DNA of 64,000 nt from NCBI RefSeq assembly GCF_002356315.1, contig NZ_AP018164.1, positions 3,968,001-4,032,000 of the forward strand. Reading direction: 5' to 3'. The translations under genes and the position numbers were made by a program. This DNA is from Mycobacterium shigaense. Lineage in GTDB: Bacteria; Actinomycetota; Actinomycetes; Mycobacteriales; Mycobacteriaceae. Of this stretch, positions 34,698-42,064 are shown in pieces. Position 1 is the first letter of the stretch. The number at the start of each line of letters is the position of its first letter. The notes below the pieces were generated by a model. That model made no database searches and had not been told where the DNA came from. It saw nothing but the letters and a program-made list of their open reading frames with translations.

Positions 34698-37226
34698 TCA
34701 GTCGGGCGACGCTGCCATGATCACCCGTCCCGCGGTGCCGTCGACCGCGACGATTACCCCCGGTTCGAACCGGGTGACCGCGTCGGGCACGCAAGTGACC
34801 GTCGGTACGCCGTACTCGCGGGCCAGGATCGCGCCGTGACTGAGAATGCCTCCGGTCTCGGTCACCAGGCCAGAGATCATCGGGAACACTGACGTCCAAC
34901 CCGGATCGATGTTCGCAGCAACGAGAATGTCGCCAGGCCGAACGTCGGCTAGATCGGCAAGCGATCGGACCACGCGGACCGGGCCCGACCCCCGGCCGGC
35001 TGCGGCCGCCAGGCCGCTAATTGCTCCATCGACGAGTTCGGCGGCTGGCGGCTGCTCACCGGCTTCCGTGGGCACGTCGTCAAAACGATAGGTGGCGGGC
35101 AGCCGAGAGGCGTGATGCTCACGGTGGCGCTTGGCTGCTGCGACGACCTCTCGGATCCGCGCCACGTCGTCGTGGCATTCGTGCCGGTCAACCAACAGCC
35201 AGAATTCCTGGCTAGGCAACAGGAAGACGTCCTCGACTGCTTCTAGCGCGCCGCGTGCAGCCGCCCGCCGCCCCTGCTCGAGCACCAGCTGACGCAAATG
35301 GTTGAGCAGGTAGTCGAGGTAGTAGCGCTGATTCTCCCGAGCGACGGTGAATTGTTGGGTGCGCCCGATCACCCAACGCAAGATCCTGCGTTTGACCGGA
35401 CCGGCGGCGGCGAGCGCAGCGGCCTCGGCTCGCCGCCGCTGCGACTCGCACCGCTGCTCGATCGCGGAAGGGTCTCCGGGAGCCTCAGCCGCCCGTACCT
35501 GGGCGCGCATCAAACCCAAGACCAGGTCAGGCTGTTCGTGCCACCGCGCGGCATCGATGGTTCTCGTCGACGAACGATGGCCGTGGCGGCGCACGAAACC
35601 ATCGAAGGCGACCCAAAATCGTGAGTCCTGTGTCACCGCACGCACATCGGCGTACTGTCCGTCGCCGCGGAGCTGGGCGACGAGGTCCGGGTCCGCACGC
35701 GCCAACAGGCCGAGCTCGTAGACGTCCCGGTTGATCTCCGCGGTGCGGGTTCCGGGCAGGCCGCTGATCATCGCTTGATACGCCTCGCCGGTGGCGTCAT
35801 CGGCCCACCTCGTCAAAAGCTTGGCCAGCACGTCGTGGAACAGCATGTTGTACTGACCCATAGTCCAGCGGATGATGCGGAAATGGTCGAGCCCGAATGC
35901 TTCGACCTCGCGGTACTGTTCGCGCCATTCGGCATCCGACAGCCTGGTCAGGTCCTGTCCGGCCCAGGTTCTGATGCGCCCGGAAACACGCCGGCAGTGC
36001 GCGTCGAGCGCCGGCAAGTTATCCCGCAGTCGGCCCCGCCCCTTGTCACGCGCGGGTGAGCGCATGCTGTTCAGGAATAGCCACGGCGAGAACGGCTCGG
36101 CCATGATTGTCGCCATCCACGCCGCCGGCAACCACTGCTCGATCGTGGAGCCGGCGCGCTGTACGCGCGGGACCCCTCGCATCATGTCGCGAATGTATGT
36201 GCCGCTGAAGTAGACGTGCCCGTCGAACAGCTGCATCGTGGGCCTGCCCCGTAACTCCGGTCGCCCGTCAAGGACACATCTTTCCTCGAACATGGGGATG
36301 GTGAGCCAGTGGCGGGTCAGGTCGTAGCAGAGCTGCGCTTGATAGTCGGCAAGGTACTCATCGCCGAAACGGCGGGTCCACACCTCCTTCGGATCGGCGC
36401 TGGGGAGCCCCGTGATCGGGCGGTCTTGCAGCACGTAGAGGTGGTCATCCTCGATCGTCCACTCCAGGTCGCGGCGTTCGCCGATGGAATCGACGACCCT
36501 GTCCGCGAGTGTGCGCAGGGCGAGGAGGTCGCCGTCATCGAGGCATCGCACCGTGCGGCGTTCGTGAGGTACGTCCCGGACGGTGATTCCTTCGTCGTAT
36601 ACATGCTCGACCTGTTTGGCCCCGATCCGCTCCGAGACCATGATGCCGGTCGAGCGTTCGATTACGACGTGGTCGGGGTCGGTAGCGCCCGACACCACTG
36701 CCTCACCCAGGCCCCAGGCGGCGTCGATGACCAGCTGACCGGCAAACGGCGCCAGAGGGTTCTCGGTGAGAAGCACCCCTGAGACGCGGGGCTCGATCAG
36801 CCGCTGCAGGACCAGGGCGATCCCGGGATCCTCGAGCCCCCGTGCAATGCGGTATACACGTGCGCGCTCATCGGCGATCGCTGCCCAGCATTCGGACACC
36901 GCGCTGCGGATCCCGGCCAGCGAGGCCAGCCCTAGCTTGGTCTCGTAGACCCCGGCGAACGATGCGTCGTCCAGATCCTCGGCCACCGCTGAGGAGCGCA
37001 CCGCCCAGCGGCAGGTGGGGAACTGGCGTGTGACGTTGCCCCACCAGTCCGCCAGCGTGGCGCCCAGCATTTCGTGACGTTGCTCGGCGTTCATCGAGAC
37101 CGATGCTGGGATGACCCATGCCTCGGGCACATCGAGTCCGGCATCGAGAAGGCGCAGCAGCCCACATGCCTTGCCGCCGATTCTGCTGACATCTTGGGCT
37201 TGGCCGGCCAAGAGGCGCTCGATCAT
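34698..37226 (-). CDS. PEP-synthase-like dikinase without PEP domain (rifampicin phosphotransferase-like architecture)
   Basis: Enzyme of 842 residues. The N-terminal ATP-grasp PPDK domain (about 1-310) shows GGKACGLLRLLDAGLDVPE, the conserved RSSAVAEDLDDASFAG, WGLGEAVVSG and DLEWTIEDDHLYVLQDRPIT. A central domain of about 400 residues follows, rich in Trp and His, of unknown fold. The C-terminal swivelling phosphohistidine domain (about 750-842) has TGGILSHGAILAREYGVPTV with the phosphate-carrying His797. The TIM-barrel PEP domain of PEP synthase is absent. This is the layout of rifampicin phosphotransferases, which pass the beta-phosphate of ATP to a small molecule. The acceptor is unknown; rifamycin is only one possibility. 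ATG 37226 overlaps the upstream stop by 4 bases. Confidence 0.82.
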   Translation of the reverse strand: MIERLLAGQAQDVSRIGGKACGLLRLLDAGLDVPEAWVIPASVSMNAEQRHEMLGATLADWWGNVTRQFPTCRWAVRSSAVAEDLDDASFAGVYETKLGLASLAGIRSAVSECWAAIADERARVYRIARGLEDPGIALVLQRLIEPRVSGVLLTENPLAPFAGQLVIDAAWGLGEAVVSGATDPDHVVIERSTGIMVSERIGAKQVEHVYDEGITVRDVPHERRTVRCLDDGDLLALRTLADRVVDSIGERRDLEWTIEDDHLYVLQDRPITGLPSADPKEVWTRRFGDEYLADYQAQLCYDLTRHWLTIPMFEERCVLDGRPELRGRPTMQLFDGHVYFSGTYIRDMMRGVPRVQRAGSTIEQWLPAAWMATIMAEPFSPWLFLNSMRSPARDKGRGRLRDNLPALDAHCRRVSGRIRTWAGQDLTRLSDAEWREQYREVEAFGLDHFRIIRWTMGQYNMLFHDVLAKLLTRWADDATGEAYQAMISGLPGTRTAEINRDVYELGLLARADPDLVAQLRGDGQYADVRAVTQDSRFWVAFDGFVRRHGHRSSTRTIDAARWHEQPDLVLGLMRAQVRAAEAPGDPSAIEQRCESQRRRAEAAALAAAGPVKRRILRWVIGRTQQFTVARENQRYYLDYLLNHLRQLVLEQGRRAAARGALEAVEDVFLLPSQEFWLLVDRHECHDDVARIREVVAAAKRHREHHASRLPATYRFDDVPTEAGEQPPAAELVDGAISGLAAAAGRGSGPVRVVRSLADLADVRPGDILVAANIDPGWTSVFPMISGLVTETGGILSHGAILAREYGVPTVTCVPDAVTRFEPGVIVAVDGTAGRVIMAASPD

Positions 37227-38179
37227 TTCGCGCCGCGAAGCGCCAATGCCACCACGGGCAGTACCCGGTGAAGTCGCCGCAGAGTGCCAAGTGCGCCCAC
37301 GTGGTACGCGTGTTCCACCACGCCGTGGCCGACACGGCTCTGACCGTCGATATCCCATTCCCACGCGGTGTGAGTCTCTTCGATCCACAACCCTGACGCG
37401 GCAAGGGGGACCCGGCCTCCCAGCGCTCGACCACGGATCCGGTAGGTCTGGCCGTCGACATCGCGCATGTCGACCACCGCTGTGGCGGGTCGGTGGGGCT
37501 TGTCCCAGGTGTAGGTGATCTTGACGCGGTCGATTGGGCGGACTCGGCCACCGGCAAACACGTATCCGGTTGAGACGCGCTGACCGTGGATATCGGTCCA
37601 GGTGGCGTTGAACGCGAGATCTTCGCCGAATTGGCCAACCAGCCAGTCCCAGCCTTCGAGGCCGTTCCAGTCACGCAATCCCCAGGACTTGTCCCGCTGA
37701 CCCAGACATCTGACCTTGATCTGCTCGCCGCGGACTGTCATCGTCCCTTCCACCACGCCCGACTGCTCGAAATGCTCCTGAATCCGCGGCCCGTCGATGT
37801 GCTCGTGGAAGTCGATCGCCGGCGTGTACGCCATCCAGCTCAGGTCGAACGCGCTCGCCGTCGCCAAGGTCAGGCGCCAGCGGTGTAGGGGCTCTTCCAA
37901 CGAGTAGGTCACTGCACCGACTCGCAGACCCCGTCCGAACAATTCCCCTGGGGAACGCCCCTTGAGGGACACTCGGGAGAAGTGGACAAGCGCAGCTTTT
38001 CTGTTTTCCATCACGATGACCAACGCGTTGGCCTGCTCGGTGTACCAGTTGAGTCCGATCCGTGTCAGGCCGAAGTACCGCCCTCCCTCGTCGGCCCAAT
38101 TGAAGTAGAAACTCTCCTGCCAGTGTCGGTCGCCCGAGGGGGCATGCAGGTCTTCGTCGCGTGGTTCGATCACAGCCAT
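37223..38179 (-). CDS. Lipocalin/CrtC-like protein of the DUF7064/DUF7065 kind
   Basis: Soluble protein of 318 residues, no signal peptide. The first half reads ESFYFNWADEGGRYFGLTRIGLNW and LEEPLHRWRLTLATASAFDLSW; the second contains GQRDKSWGLRDW and WIEETHTAWEWDIDGQSRVGHG. Aromatic-rich beta sequence with the RD+SWG motif is characteristic of the CrtC/AttH/DUF7064 group, two-domain lipocalin-like folds that bind hydrophobic ligands; some relatives hydrate carotenoids. It is the promoter-proximal gene of a two-gene operon, with its stop inside the start of the dikinase. Coupled translation suggests the two act on the same compound. The family name is from memory of motif style, so moderately sure. 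Confidence 0.65.
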   Translation of the reverse strand: MAVIEPRDEDLHAPSGDRHWQESFYFNWADEGGRYFGLTRIGLNWYTEQANALVIVMENRKAALVHFSRVSLKGRSPGELFGRGLRVGAVTYSLEEPLHRWRLTLATASAFDLSWMAYTPAIDFHEHIDGPRIQEHFEQSGVVEGTMTVRGEQIKVRCLGQRDKSWGLRDWNGLEGWDWLVGQFGEDLAFNATWTDIHGQRVSTGYVFAGGRVRPIDRVKITYTWDKPHRPATAVVDMRDVDGQTYRIRGRALGGRVPLAASGLWIEETHTAWEWDIDGQSRVGHGVVEHAYHVGALGTLRRLHRVLPVVALALRGAK

Positions 38180-38217
38180 CTCGTTCGGATCGTGTGTCGG
38201 TGGTCGGTGCGATCTTC

Positions 38218-38243
38218 AGTGAGTTACGTGTCACTTGTCAAGT
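38218..38243. promoter_or_regulatory. Probable TetR operator in the divergent region
   Basis: Two overlapping inverted repeats: AGTGA-(8)-TCACT at 38218-38235 with ACGT in its centre, and ACTTG-T-CAAGT at 38233-38243. They lie 40-65 bases upstream of the DUF7064-type gene and about 115 upstream of the tetR start, the right place to control both. Confidence 0.5.
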
Positions 38244-38355
38244 ATCAAAGGGGACGACTGTCTAGAAACTCGTCGCTACGCAGCCTTCGTTCACCTGCGA
38301 GTGGTGTTCAATAAACGCAAAGACACTGCACGACAATCCGTTTACGGAGGGCTCG

Positions 38356-38961
38356 ATGAGACCGCGCACGATCGACGACGGCGAGTTGCTCGACATGCTG
38401 TTGTCAGCGTTTGCCGACCTGGGCTACGAAGGCACCTCAGTTCGCGCCCTGTGCCGCCATCTCGGGGTGAGCCACAGCATGATCCACCATCGTTACCAAT
38501 CCAAAGAGCAAGCATGGTACGCGGCGGTCGACCACGCGTTCGGGCGACTCAACGCACAGCTCACCGAAGACTTGCCCGACGCCGAGCCGCTCGAGATCCT
38601 CCGCGAGGTCATGACCCGTTTCGCGAAAGAGACAATCGAGCGCCCCGCGCTTGCCCGAATCATTCACGCCGAGGCCGCCCGACCCGGCCCGCGCTTCGAC
38701 TACTTGTTCGACGCTTACATGCTGCCGATCCAGCAGCGCGTGGCCACCGGCCTGCGCACCCTCCAAAAGGAAGGCATCGTACGGAGCGGACCGGTCGACG
38801 TGGCCTTCCTGTTCACCACCACCTGGGGCCTGGGCGGGCTCGCCGCCTCACGCGAAGTCGTCGAACGAGCTGCCTCCCGCCGCACAAACCATTTCAAGTC
38901 AGCCGAACTCACCATTGACATCATCATCAGCGGACTCGCCGCGCGATGCGGCTCGGCTTGA
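38356..38961 (+). CDS. TetR-family repressor, divergent from the dikinase operon
   Basis: TetR regulator of 201 residues. The N-terminal helix-turn-helix is LLSAFADLGYEGTSVRALCRHLGVSHSMIHHRYQSKEQAW (residues about 15-53), with SHSMIHHRY as recognition helix. The C-terminal ligand and dimer domain is unconserved, with FDAYMLPIQQRVATGLRTL. ATG 38356 has an ACGGAGGG ribosome site. Its placement back-to-back with the DUF7064-type/dikinase operon makes it the obvious local regulator, probably sensing the hydrophobic compound the operon handles. The 3' end abuts scraps of deleted genes on the other strand. Confidence 0.88.
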   Translation: MRPRTIDDGELLDMLLSAFADLGYEGTSVRALCRHLGVSHSMIHHRYQSKEQAWYAAVDHAFGRLNAQLTEDLPDAEPLEILREVMTRFAKETIERPALARIIHAEAARPGPRFDYLFDAYMLPIQQRVATGLRTLQKEGIVRSGPVDVAFLFTTTWGLGGLAASREVVERAASRRTNHFKSAELTIDIIISGLAARCGSA

Positions 38962-38964
38962 CGG

Positions 38965-39000
38965 GCGATCGATGGCCTTCGAACCGCCGAGCGCGGGCAT
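38965..39000 (-). pseudogene. 5' scrap of a deleted gene with strong ribosome site
   Basis: On the minus strand an ATG at 39000 follows TAGGAGGATCC (39007-39017 reversed), an unusually strong Shine-Dalgarno. The frame starts MPALGGSKAID and within about 12 codons meets the 3' end of the tetR gene, where sense breaks down. I read it as the beginning of a gene whose body was lost. It would have followed the CocE-type hydrolase in the same operon. Confidence 0.4.
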
Positions 39001-39066
39001 AGTGCCGGATCCTCCTATGAAGATCGGAACAAAACCTGGAGTGGTTCAGTCCGAATGGACGTCGGG

Positions 39067-39290
39067 TCAGACGGACCGTTTGGGGACCACGGGAAAGATG
39101 ATGCGCGATGGCCGGTCCGCATCATGGGCGATCTGTTGTTGTGCGCTACGCATGTTCGATTTGTCCCCGATTGGCTCGCCGGTGTTGAGGTTGCGAGCCC
39201 ATCGGGGAAAGTTGCTGGATGTGACGTGTACCCGGATGCAGTGTCCTGCGCGGAAGACGTGGCTGGTGCCCGAACCGGATAGCCCTTGGA
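39067..39290 (-). pseudogene. 3' fragment of a CocE/NonD (X-Pro dipeptidyl-peptidase) hydrolase
   Basis: Minus-strand frame ending at TGA 39069-39067. It encodes the last 70 or so residues of a CocE/NonD-family serine hydrolase: HVFRAGHCIRVHVTSSNFPR, then RNLNTGEPIGDK, and RPSRIIFPVVPK near the end. This is the beta-sandwich C-terminal domain of the S15 family (SSNFPR.xRNLNTG and HPSRIxLPVxP patterns). The catalytic domain is gone and there is no start codon. Upstream the frame merges into a 5' scrap of a different gene, so a deletion has fused the two remnants. Confidence 0.65.
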
Positions 39291-39306
39291 GATCATCATT
39301 TGACGA

Positions 39307-39372
39307 TCAGTGGGCTACCGCGCCGACGTCTCCGCCCGCACCGGTGACCAGGACCGCTGCTTGCCGAGTCAT
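39307..39372 (-). pseudogene. 5' fragment of an NAD(P)-binding Rossmann (SDR-like) gene
   Basis: The ATG at 39372 overlaps the stop of the NmrA-like gene (ATGA), as expected for a coupled operon gene. The frame reads MTRQAAVLVTGAGGDVGAVAH and stops after 21 codons. TGAGGDVG fits the GxxGxxG nucleotide-binding loop at the N-terminus of short-chain dehydrogenases. Everything after that loop is missing. It is followed downstream by the CocE fragment. Confidence 0.5.
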
Positions 39373-40334
39373 CGCGTCTGGGCGCCTGACGTTACGGTGA
39401 CCAAGAAGTCGCCGCGATGCTCACGGATGAATTCGACGAATCTGGTGGGCGGCCGACCGAGCAAGTGAGAGAGCCGGTTGGGGTCCGTCTCCGCCATCGC
39501 CCGGAACCTGTCGCCGTCCTCACGCCACATCTTGGTCGTCGCCGACAAATGCTGCACGGTGGTGGCATCGGCAGCCTTCCCCAGAATCGCCAGCTGCTGG
39601 TTCCATTCATCTTCTGACAGCGGCCGATAGCTGATCGACTGAGATGTCTCTCTTCCGATCATTGCGGCTACCTCAGCGTGGGTCATCAGCTCGGCGCTGG
39701 GAATGAGCGGTGTGCGCTCGGCGCCGAAGAGCTGCGGATCCAACAAGGCCCGAACGCATACTTCTGCGGCGTCCCGCCCAGCCATCCACTGGATGGGAGA
39801 GTCACCGTGGTAGCTCGCGAACTGGCTCGTCTCTCGGATCGCGTGGCCGAAGAACACGTTGACCATCTCGTAGAAGTGGGCAGCGAACTTCAACGCCACC
39901 GCGCTACGTAACGAACTGGTGATCAGCTCGTCGGCGACGAACTGGTCGCGTCCGTAGCCGCTGGGGCTGTCGGCCTCGCTCGCCGTGCCCATCGAGCAGA
40001 CGACCACATGCGGGTCATTTCCGACTTCCCGGATTGCCGAGACGAGGTTGGCCGCCGCAGCAATCACACCCGCGGCGACGGGATGCGTGAACTGCACCGC
40101 GCTGACGTTCTCGAGCGCCGGTACCAAGGTGCGCCGGTCGGCGAAGTCCCCGAACACCACCTCGGAGCCTTGTTCCCGCAATGACTGGGCACGCTCGTCG
40201 TCATGCCTAACGAGCGTGCGCACCCTGCGGCCGCGCTCCCGCAGCAACGTGACGACGGCGGCAGCGGTCCCCGTGGCCCTGCCGGTGGCGCCAAATACCA
40301 AAATCAAGTCGTTTTGACCGTTCTGCTCGCTCAC
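39369..40334 (-). CDS. NmrA-like NAD(P)-binding protein
   Basis: Atypical short-chain dehydrogenase of 321 residues. The N-terminal Rossmann motif is LILVFGATGRATGTAAAVVTLL, then VRTLVRHDDERAQSLREQGSEVVFGDFADRRTLVPAL, the pattern of NmrA/HSCARG and quinone-oxidoreductase-like proteins in which the usual catalytic Tyr-Lys pair is often lost. Such proteins sense NADP(H) or reduce quinones or electrophiles. GTG 40334. It is divergent from an HxlR regulator, the classical arrangement for electrophile- or redox-controlled NmrA/QorB-type genes. Its stop overlaps the start of a truncated SDR gene, so the operon was once longer. Confidence 0.85.
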   Translation of the reverse strand: MSEQNGQNDLILVFGATGRATGTAAAVVTLLRERGRRVRTLVRHDDERAQSLREQGSEVVFGDFADRRTLVPALENVSAVQFTHPVAAGVIAAAANLVSAIREVGNDPHVVVCSMGTASEADSPSGYGRDQFVADELITSSLRSAVALKFAAHFYEMVNVFFGHAIRETSQFASYHGDSPIQWMAGRDAAEVCVRALLDPQLFGAERTPLIPSAELMTHAEVAAMIGRETSQSISYRPLSEDEWNQQLAILGKAADATTVQHLSATTKMWREDGDRFRAMAETDPNRLSHLLGRPPTRFVEFIREHRGDFLVTVTSGAQTR

Positions 40335-40423
40335 GGTGCCGACTCCCCATCTATGGCGACATGTGGCCAGTGGGACCGTCGCAGCGTGTGGCGCGGCCCA
40401 AGTCCAGCGTGCCGCAGCCGGTT

Positions 40424-40440
40424 ACTTGTAGTTCGCAAGT
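40424..40440. promoter_or_regulatory. Inverted repeat, candidate HxlR operator 1
   Basis: ACTTG-(7)-CAAGT in the divergent region between the NmrA-like gene and hxlR, 90 bases from the former's start. HxlR-type dimers bind short dyads of this kind. Confidence 0.45.
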
Positions 40441-40463
40441 GACCAGTGAATGTACTCATGACG

Positions 40464-40479
40464 AGTTCACTTGTAAACT
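40464..40479. promoter_or_regulatory. Imperfect palindrome, candidate HxlR operator 2
   Basis: AGTTCACTTGTAAACT, symmetric at 12 of 16 positions (AGTT.AC..GT.AACT), ends six bases before the hxlR start codon. It shares ACTTGT with operator 1. Binding here would block hxlR transcription or initiation. Confidence 0.45.
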
Positions 40480-40485
40480 TAGAGT

Positions 40486-40857
40486 ATGTCTGCGAGACGG
40501 TCGGGTTCCCGAGATGAACCGCACGCGAGGCGGTCCGAGTGCGCGATCGCCGGTGTCCTGGATATCGTCGGCGATCGCTGGTCGCTGCTCATCGTGCGCG
40601 ATCTATGGCTGCGCGGAAAGCTACGCTTCCAAGACTTCGCGTCCATGGTTGGGCAAGAATCCATCCCCACCAACACGCTGGCCGCACGGCTTCGCCTTCT
40701 TGAAGAGGCCGGGATACTCAGCCGCGAGAAATACCAAGACCATCCCGAGCGGTTTGCCTACGAACTGACGAGCAATGGCAGCGCGCTCGTGCCAGTCCTT
40801 GAATCGATGGCGGAATGGGGAGTTGCCCACATCCCGCACACCCGCGGATTCCTCTGA
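40486..40857 (+). CDS. HxlR-family winged-helix regulator
   Basis: Transcription factor of 123 residues. The family signature is clear: CAIAGVLDIVGDRWSLLIVRDLWLRGKLRFQDF near the N-terminus with the single Cys20-like redox position before the first helix, then IPTNTLAARLRLLEEAGILSRE as recognition helix and YELTSNG as the wing. HxlR proteins such as YodB and QorR sense quinones, diamide or hypochlorite through that cysteine; here this is inference. It is divergent from the NmrA-like gene with two dyads between them. Confidence 0.9.
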   Translation: MSARRSGSRDEPHARRSECAIAGVLDIVGDRWSLLIVRDLWLRGKLRFQDFASMVGQESIPTNTLAARLRLLEEAGILSREKYQDHPERFAYELTSNGSALVPVLESMAEWGVAHIPHTRGFL

Positions 40858-41018
40858 GCGATCGCGGTTTCCGCCATATCAATGTGGCACGGAGCGGGAA
40901 GGAAACACGCCGGCCCCCCTCGAGCCGAACCTACAACCCATGCGGTTGCGCACCTCTTGATCGTCATGACAACGAACGGTGCGTCACGGCAAGTGATTGT
41001 CCCGCAACGGGTTTAGGG

Positions 41019-41040
41019 ATGGATCATTGTCATTATCCAT
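41019..41040. repeat. Inverted repeat in the hxlR-tetR gap
   Basis: ATGGAT-(10)-ATCCAT, in the 323-base gap after hxlR. The spacer holds a CATT...CATT direct repeat. No T-run, so operator or fossil insertion-sequence end rather than terminator. The rest of the gap from 40858 to 41018 shows no gene and is visibly less GC-rich than the core. Confidence 0.35.
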
Positions 41041-41060
41041 GAACTGAACAGATCAGGTAG

Positions 41061-41132
41061 CGGGGCGTTGACGGCCCGCCGACGGGCTTGTGCGGCGTCG
41101 ATCAGCCTGTAAGCCATGGCAATCCCGGCGTC
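41061..41132 (-). mobile_element. Relic of an IS256-type (mutator) transposase
   Basis: A minus-strand stretch of 24 codons reads DAGIAMAYRLIDAAQA then RRRAVNAP. This is the C-terminal signature of mycobacterial IS256-type transposases (AMAYKLIDAAQxRWRAVNAPHLVALV as I recall it), with Trp changed to Arg and the end replaced by unrelated sequence (LPDLFSSW). No catalytic DDE residues, inverted terminal repeats or target duplication remain. It marks past insertion-sequence activity in this island. Confidence 0.55.
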
Positions 41133-41180
41133 GCAGGATACCGAGGAAGGTGCGCCAACATTCTGCGATCTGATCGCCTG

Positions 41181-41855
41181 TCATTTTGTCGCATGAGTCG
41201 CAGGTGTGTGCACCCATTCTCTGATGGCGGGGGCCAGCCAGCGTCGCAGATAACCGCGTAGCTCGTCGGGCGTTCGTGGCGGGTCGCCCGGGTTCGACAT
41301 AAACGACTGAACGGCGCGAAGTGCCCACTCAACCAATTCGTCGAGAGTGTCTGATTCCAGCGACGTTTCGCTCCAGTTGATGGACGTGCTCTGCGTCAGG
41401 ACCGTACGACCGATCCGGCGAGCGGTATCCGATGTGATTCTACGCAGCAGCGTGTGGGACGGCTCGTCGAGGAGCAACTGCAGGTACGGCTCTTCGGCCA
41501 CAGCCGTGACGGTTACGACGACACCTTCGACAACGGCCTCGGCGACATCGTCGAAGGAACTTAACCGCTCGCCAAATCTTTCCAGAAATAGGCGTGTGCC
41601 CTCCGCGGCGGCAGCCTCAAGCAAAGCGGTTGTGCTTGGAAAATAGCGATAGACCGTCTTTCTGCTGACGCCGAGTTCGTTGGCCACGTCGGCGATGGTG
41701 GTCTGGCCTCCGCGTCGGCGCACGCACCGATCTGCCGCTGCGACGATGCGCTCGGTGGCTTCCTCGTCTGTGCGCGGGGGCGCCCCCCGCCAGCCGTGCG
41801 TGCGCATACCTGCAATGTAGCGGGTCGCCTGGGCCAATCGCTGGCCTCTGGACAT
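41181..41855 (-). CDS. TetR-family repressor
   Basis: TetR regulator of up to 224 residues. The DNA-binding domain is IVAAADRCVRRRGGQTTIADVANELGVSRKTVYRYFPSTTALLE. The start is uncertain: ATG 41855 lies inside a perfect 33-bp palindrome, whereas ATG 41807 gives MRTHGWRGAPPRTDEEATERI, the N-terminus usual for this actinobacterial subgroup. I give the longer form; the shorter (208 residues) is at least as likely. The divergent small gene and PF10118 gene are its probable targets, and the palindrome its operator. Confidence 0.87.
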   Translation of the reverse strand: MSRGQRLAQATRYIAGMRTHGWRGAPPRTDEEATERIVAAADRCVRRRGGQTTIADVANELGVSRKTVYRYFPSTTALLEAAAAEGTRLFLERFGERLSSFDDVAEAVVEGVVVTVTAVAEEPYLQLLLDEPSHTLLRRITSDTARRIGRTVLTQSTSINWSETSLESDTLDELVEWALRAVQSFMSNPGDPPRTPDELRGYLRRWLAPAIREWVHTPATHATK

Positions 41856-41887
41856 GACGATACATTGATGATATCAATGTATCGTCA
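41855..41887. promoter_or_regulatory. 33-bp perfect palindrome, TetR operator
   Basis: Arms TGACGATACATTGAT and ATCAATGTATCGTCA match perfectly over 15 bases around a 3-base centre GAT. It spans the far-upstream ATG of the minus-strand tetR and ends 21 bases before the GTG of the plus-strand small gene, so one bound dimer pair would shut both directions. Confidence 0.8.
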
Positions 41888-41908
41888 GACGTTCAGTAAC
41901 TGCGACGA

Positions 41909-42064
41909 GTGGATAGTGTCCACGCACTGGTTTATGTCGCGGTGTGCTTCATCCTCGCCAGTGCGATGACGGTATCGGTGTCGGCGCCCCCTCACCCAGA
42001 ACGCCGTACAGAGCAGATCACCTACCCCAATACCTTCGAAATACCCAGTGAGGCAACCCGATGA
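41909..42064 (+). CDS. Small 51-residue membrane or exported protein, coupled to the PF10118 gene
   Basis: Short gene starting GTG 41909, 21 bases after the palindrome, bounded upstream by an in-frame TAA. Residues 4-26 (VHALVYVAVCFILASAMTVSV) are hydrophobic, compatible with one membrane helix or a signal peptide cut near SAPP. The tail is polar (ERRTEQITYPNTFEIPSEATR). Its TGA overlaps the ATG of the ferritin-like gene as ATGA, the same coupling used by real operons throughout the window, which is the main argument that it is expressed. No ribosome site is clear (GCGACGAG), so leaderless or weak initiation is possible. I recognise no family. Confidence 0.5.
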   Translation: MDSVHALVYVAVCFILASAMTVSVSAPPHPERRTEQITYPNTFEIPSEATR

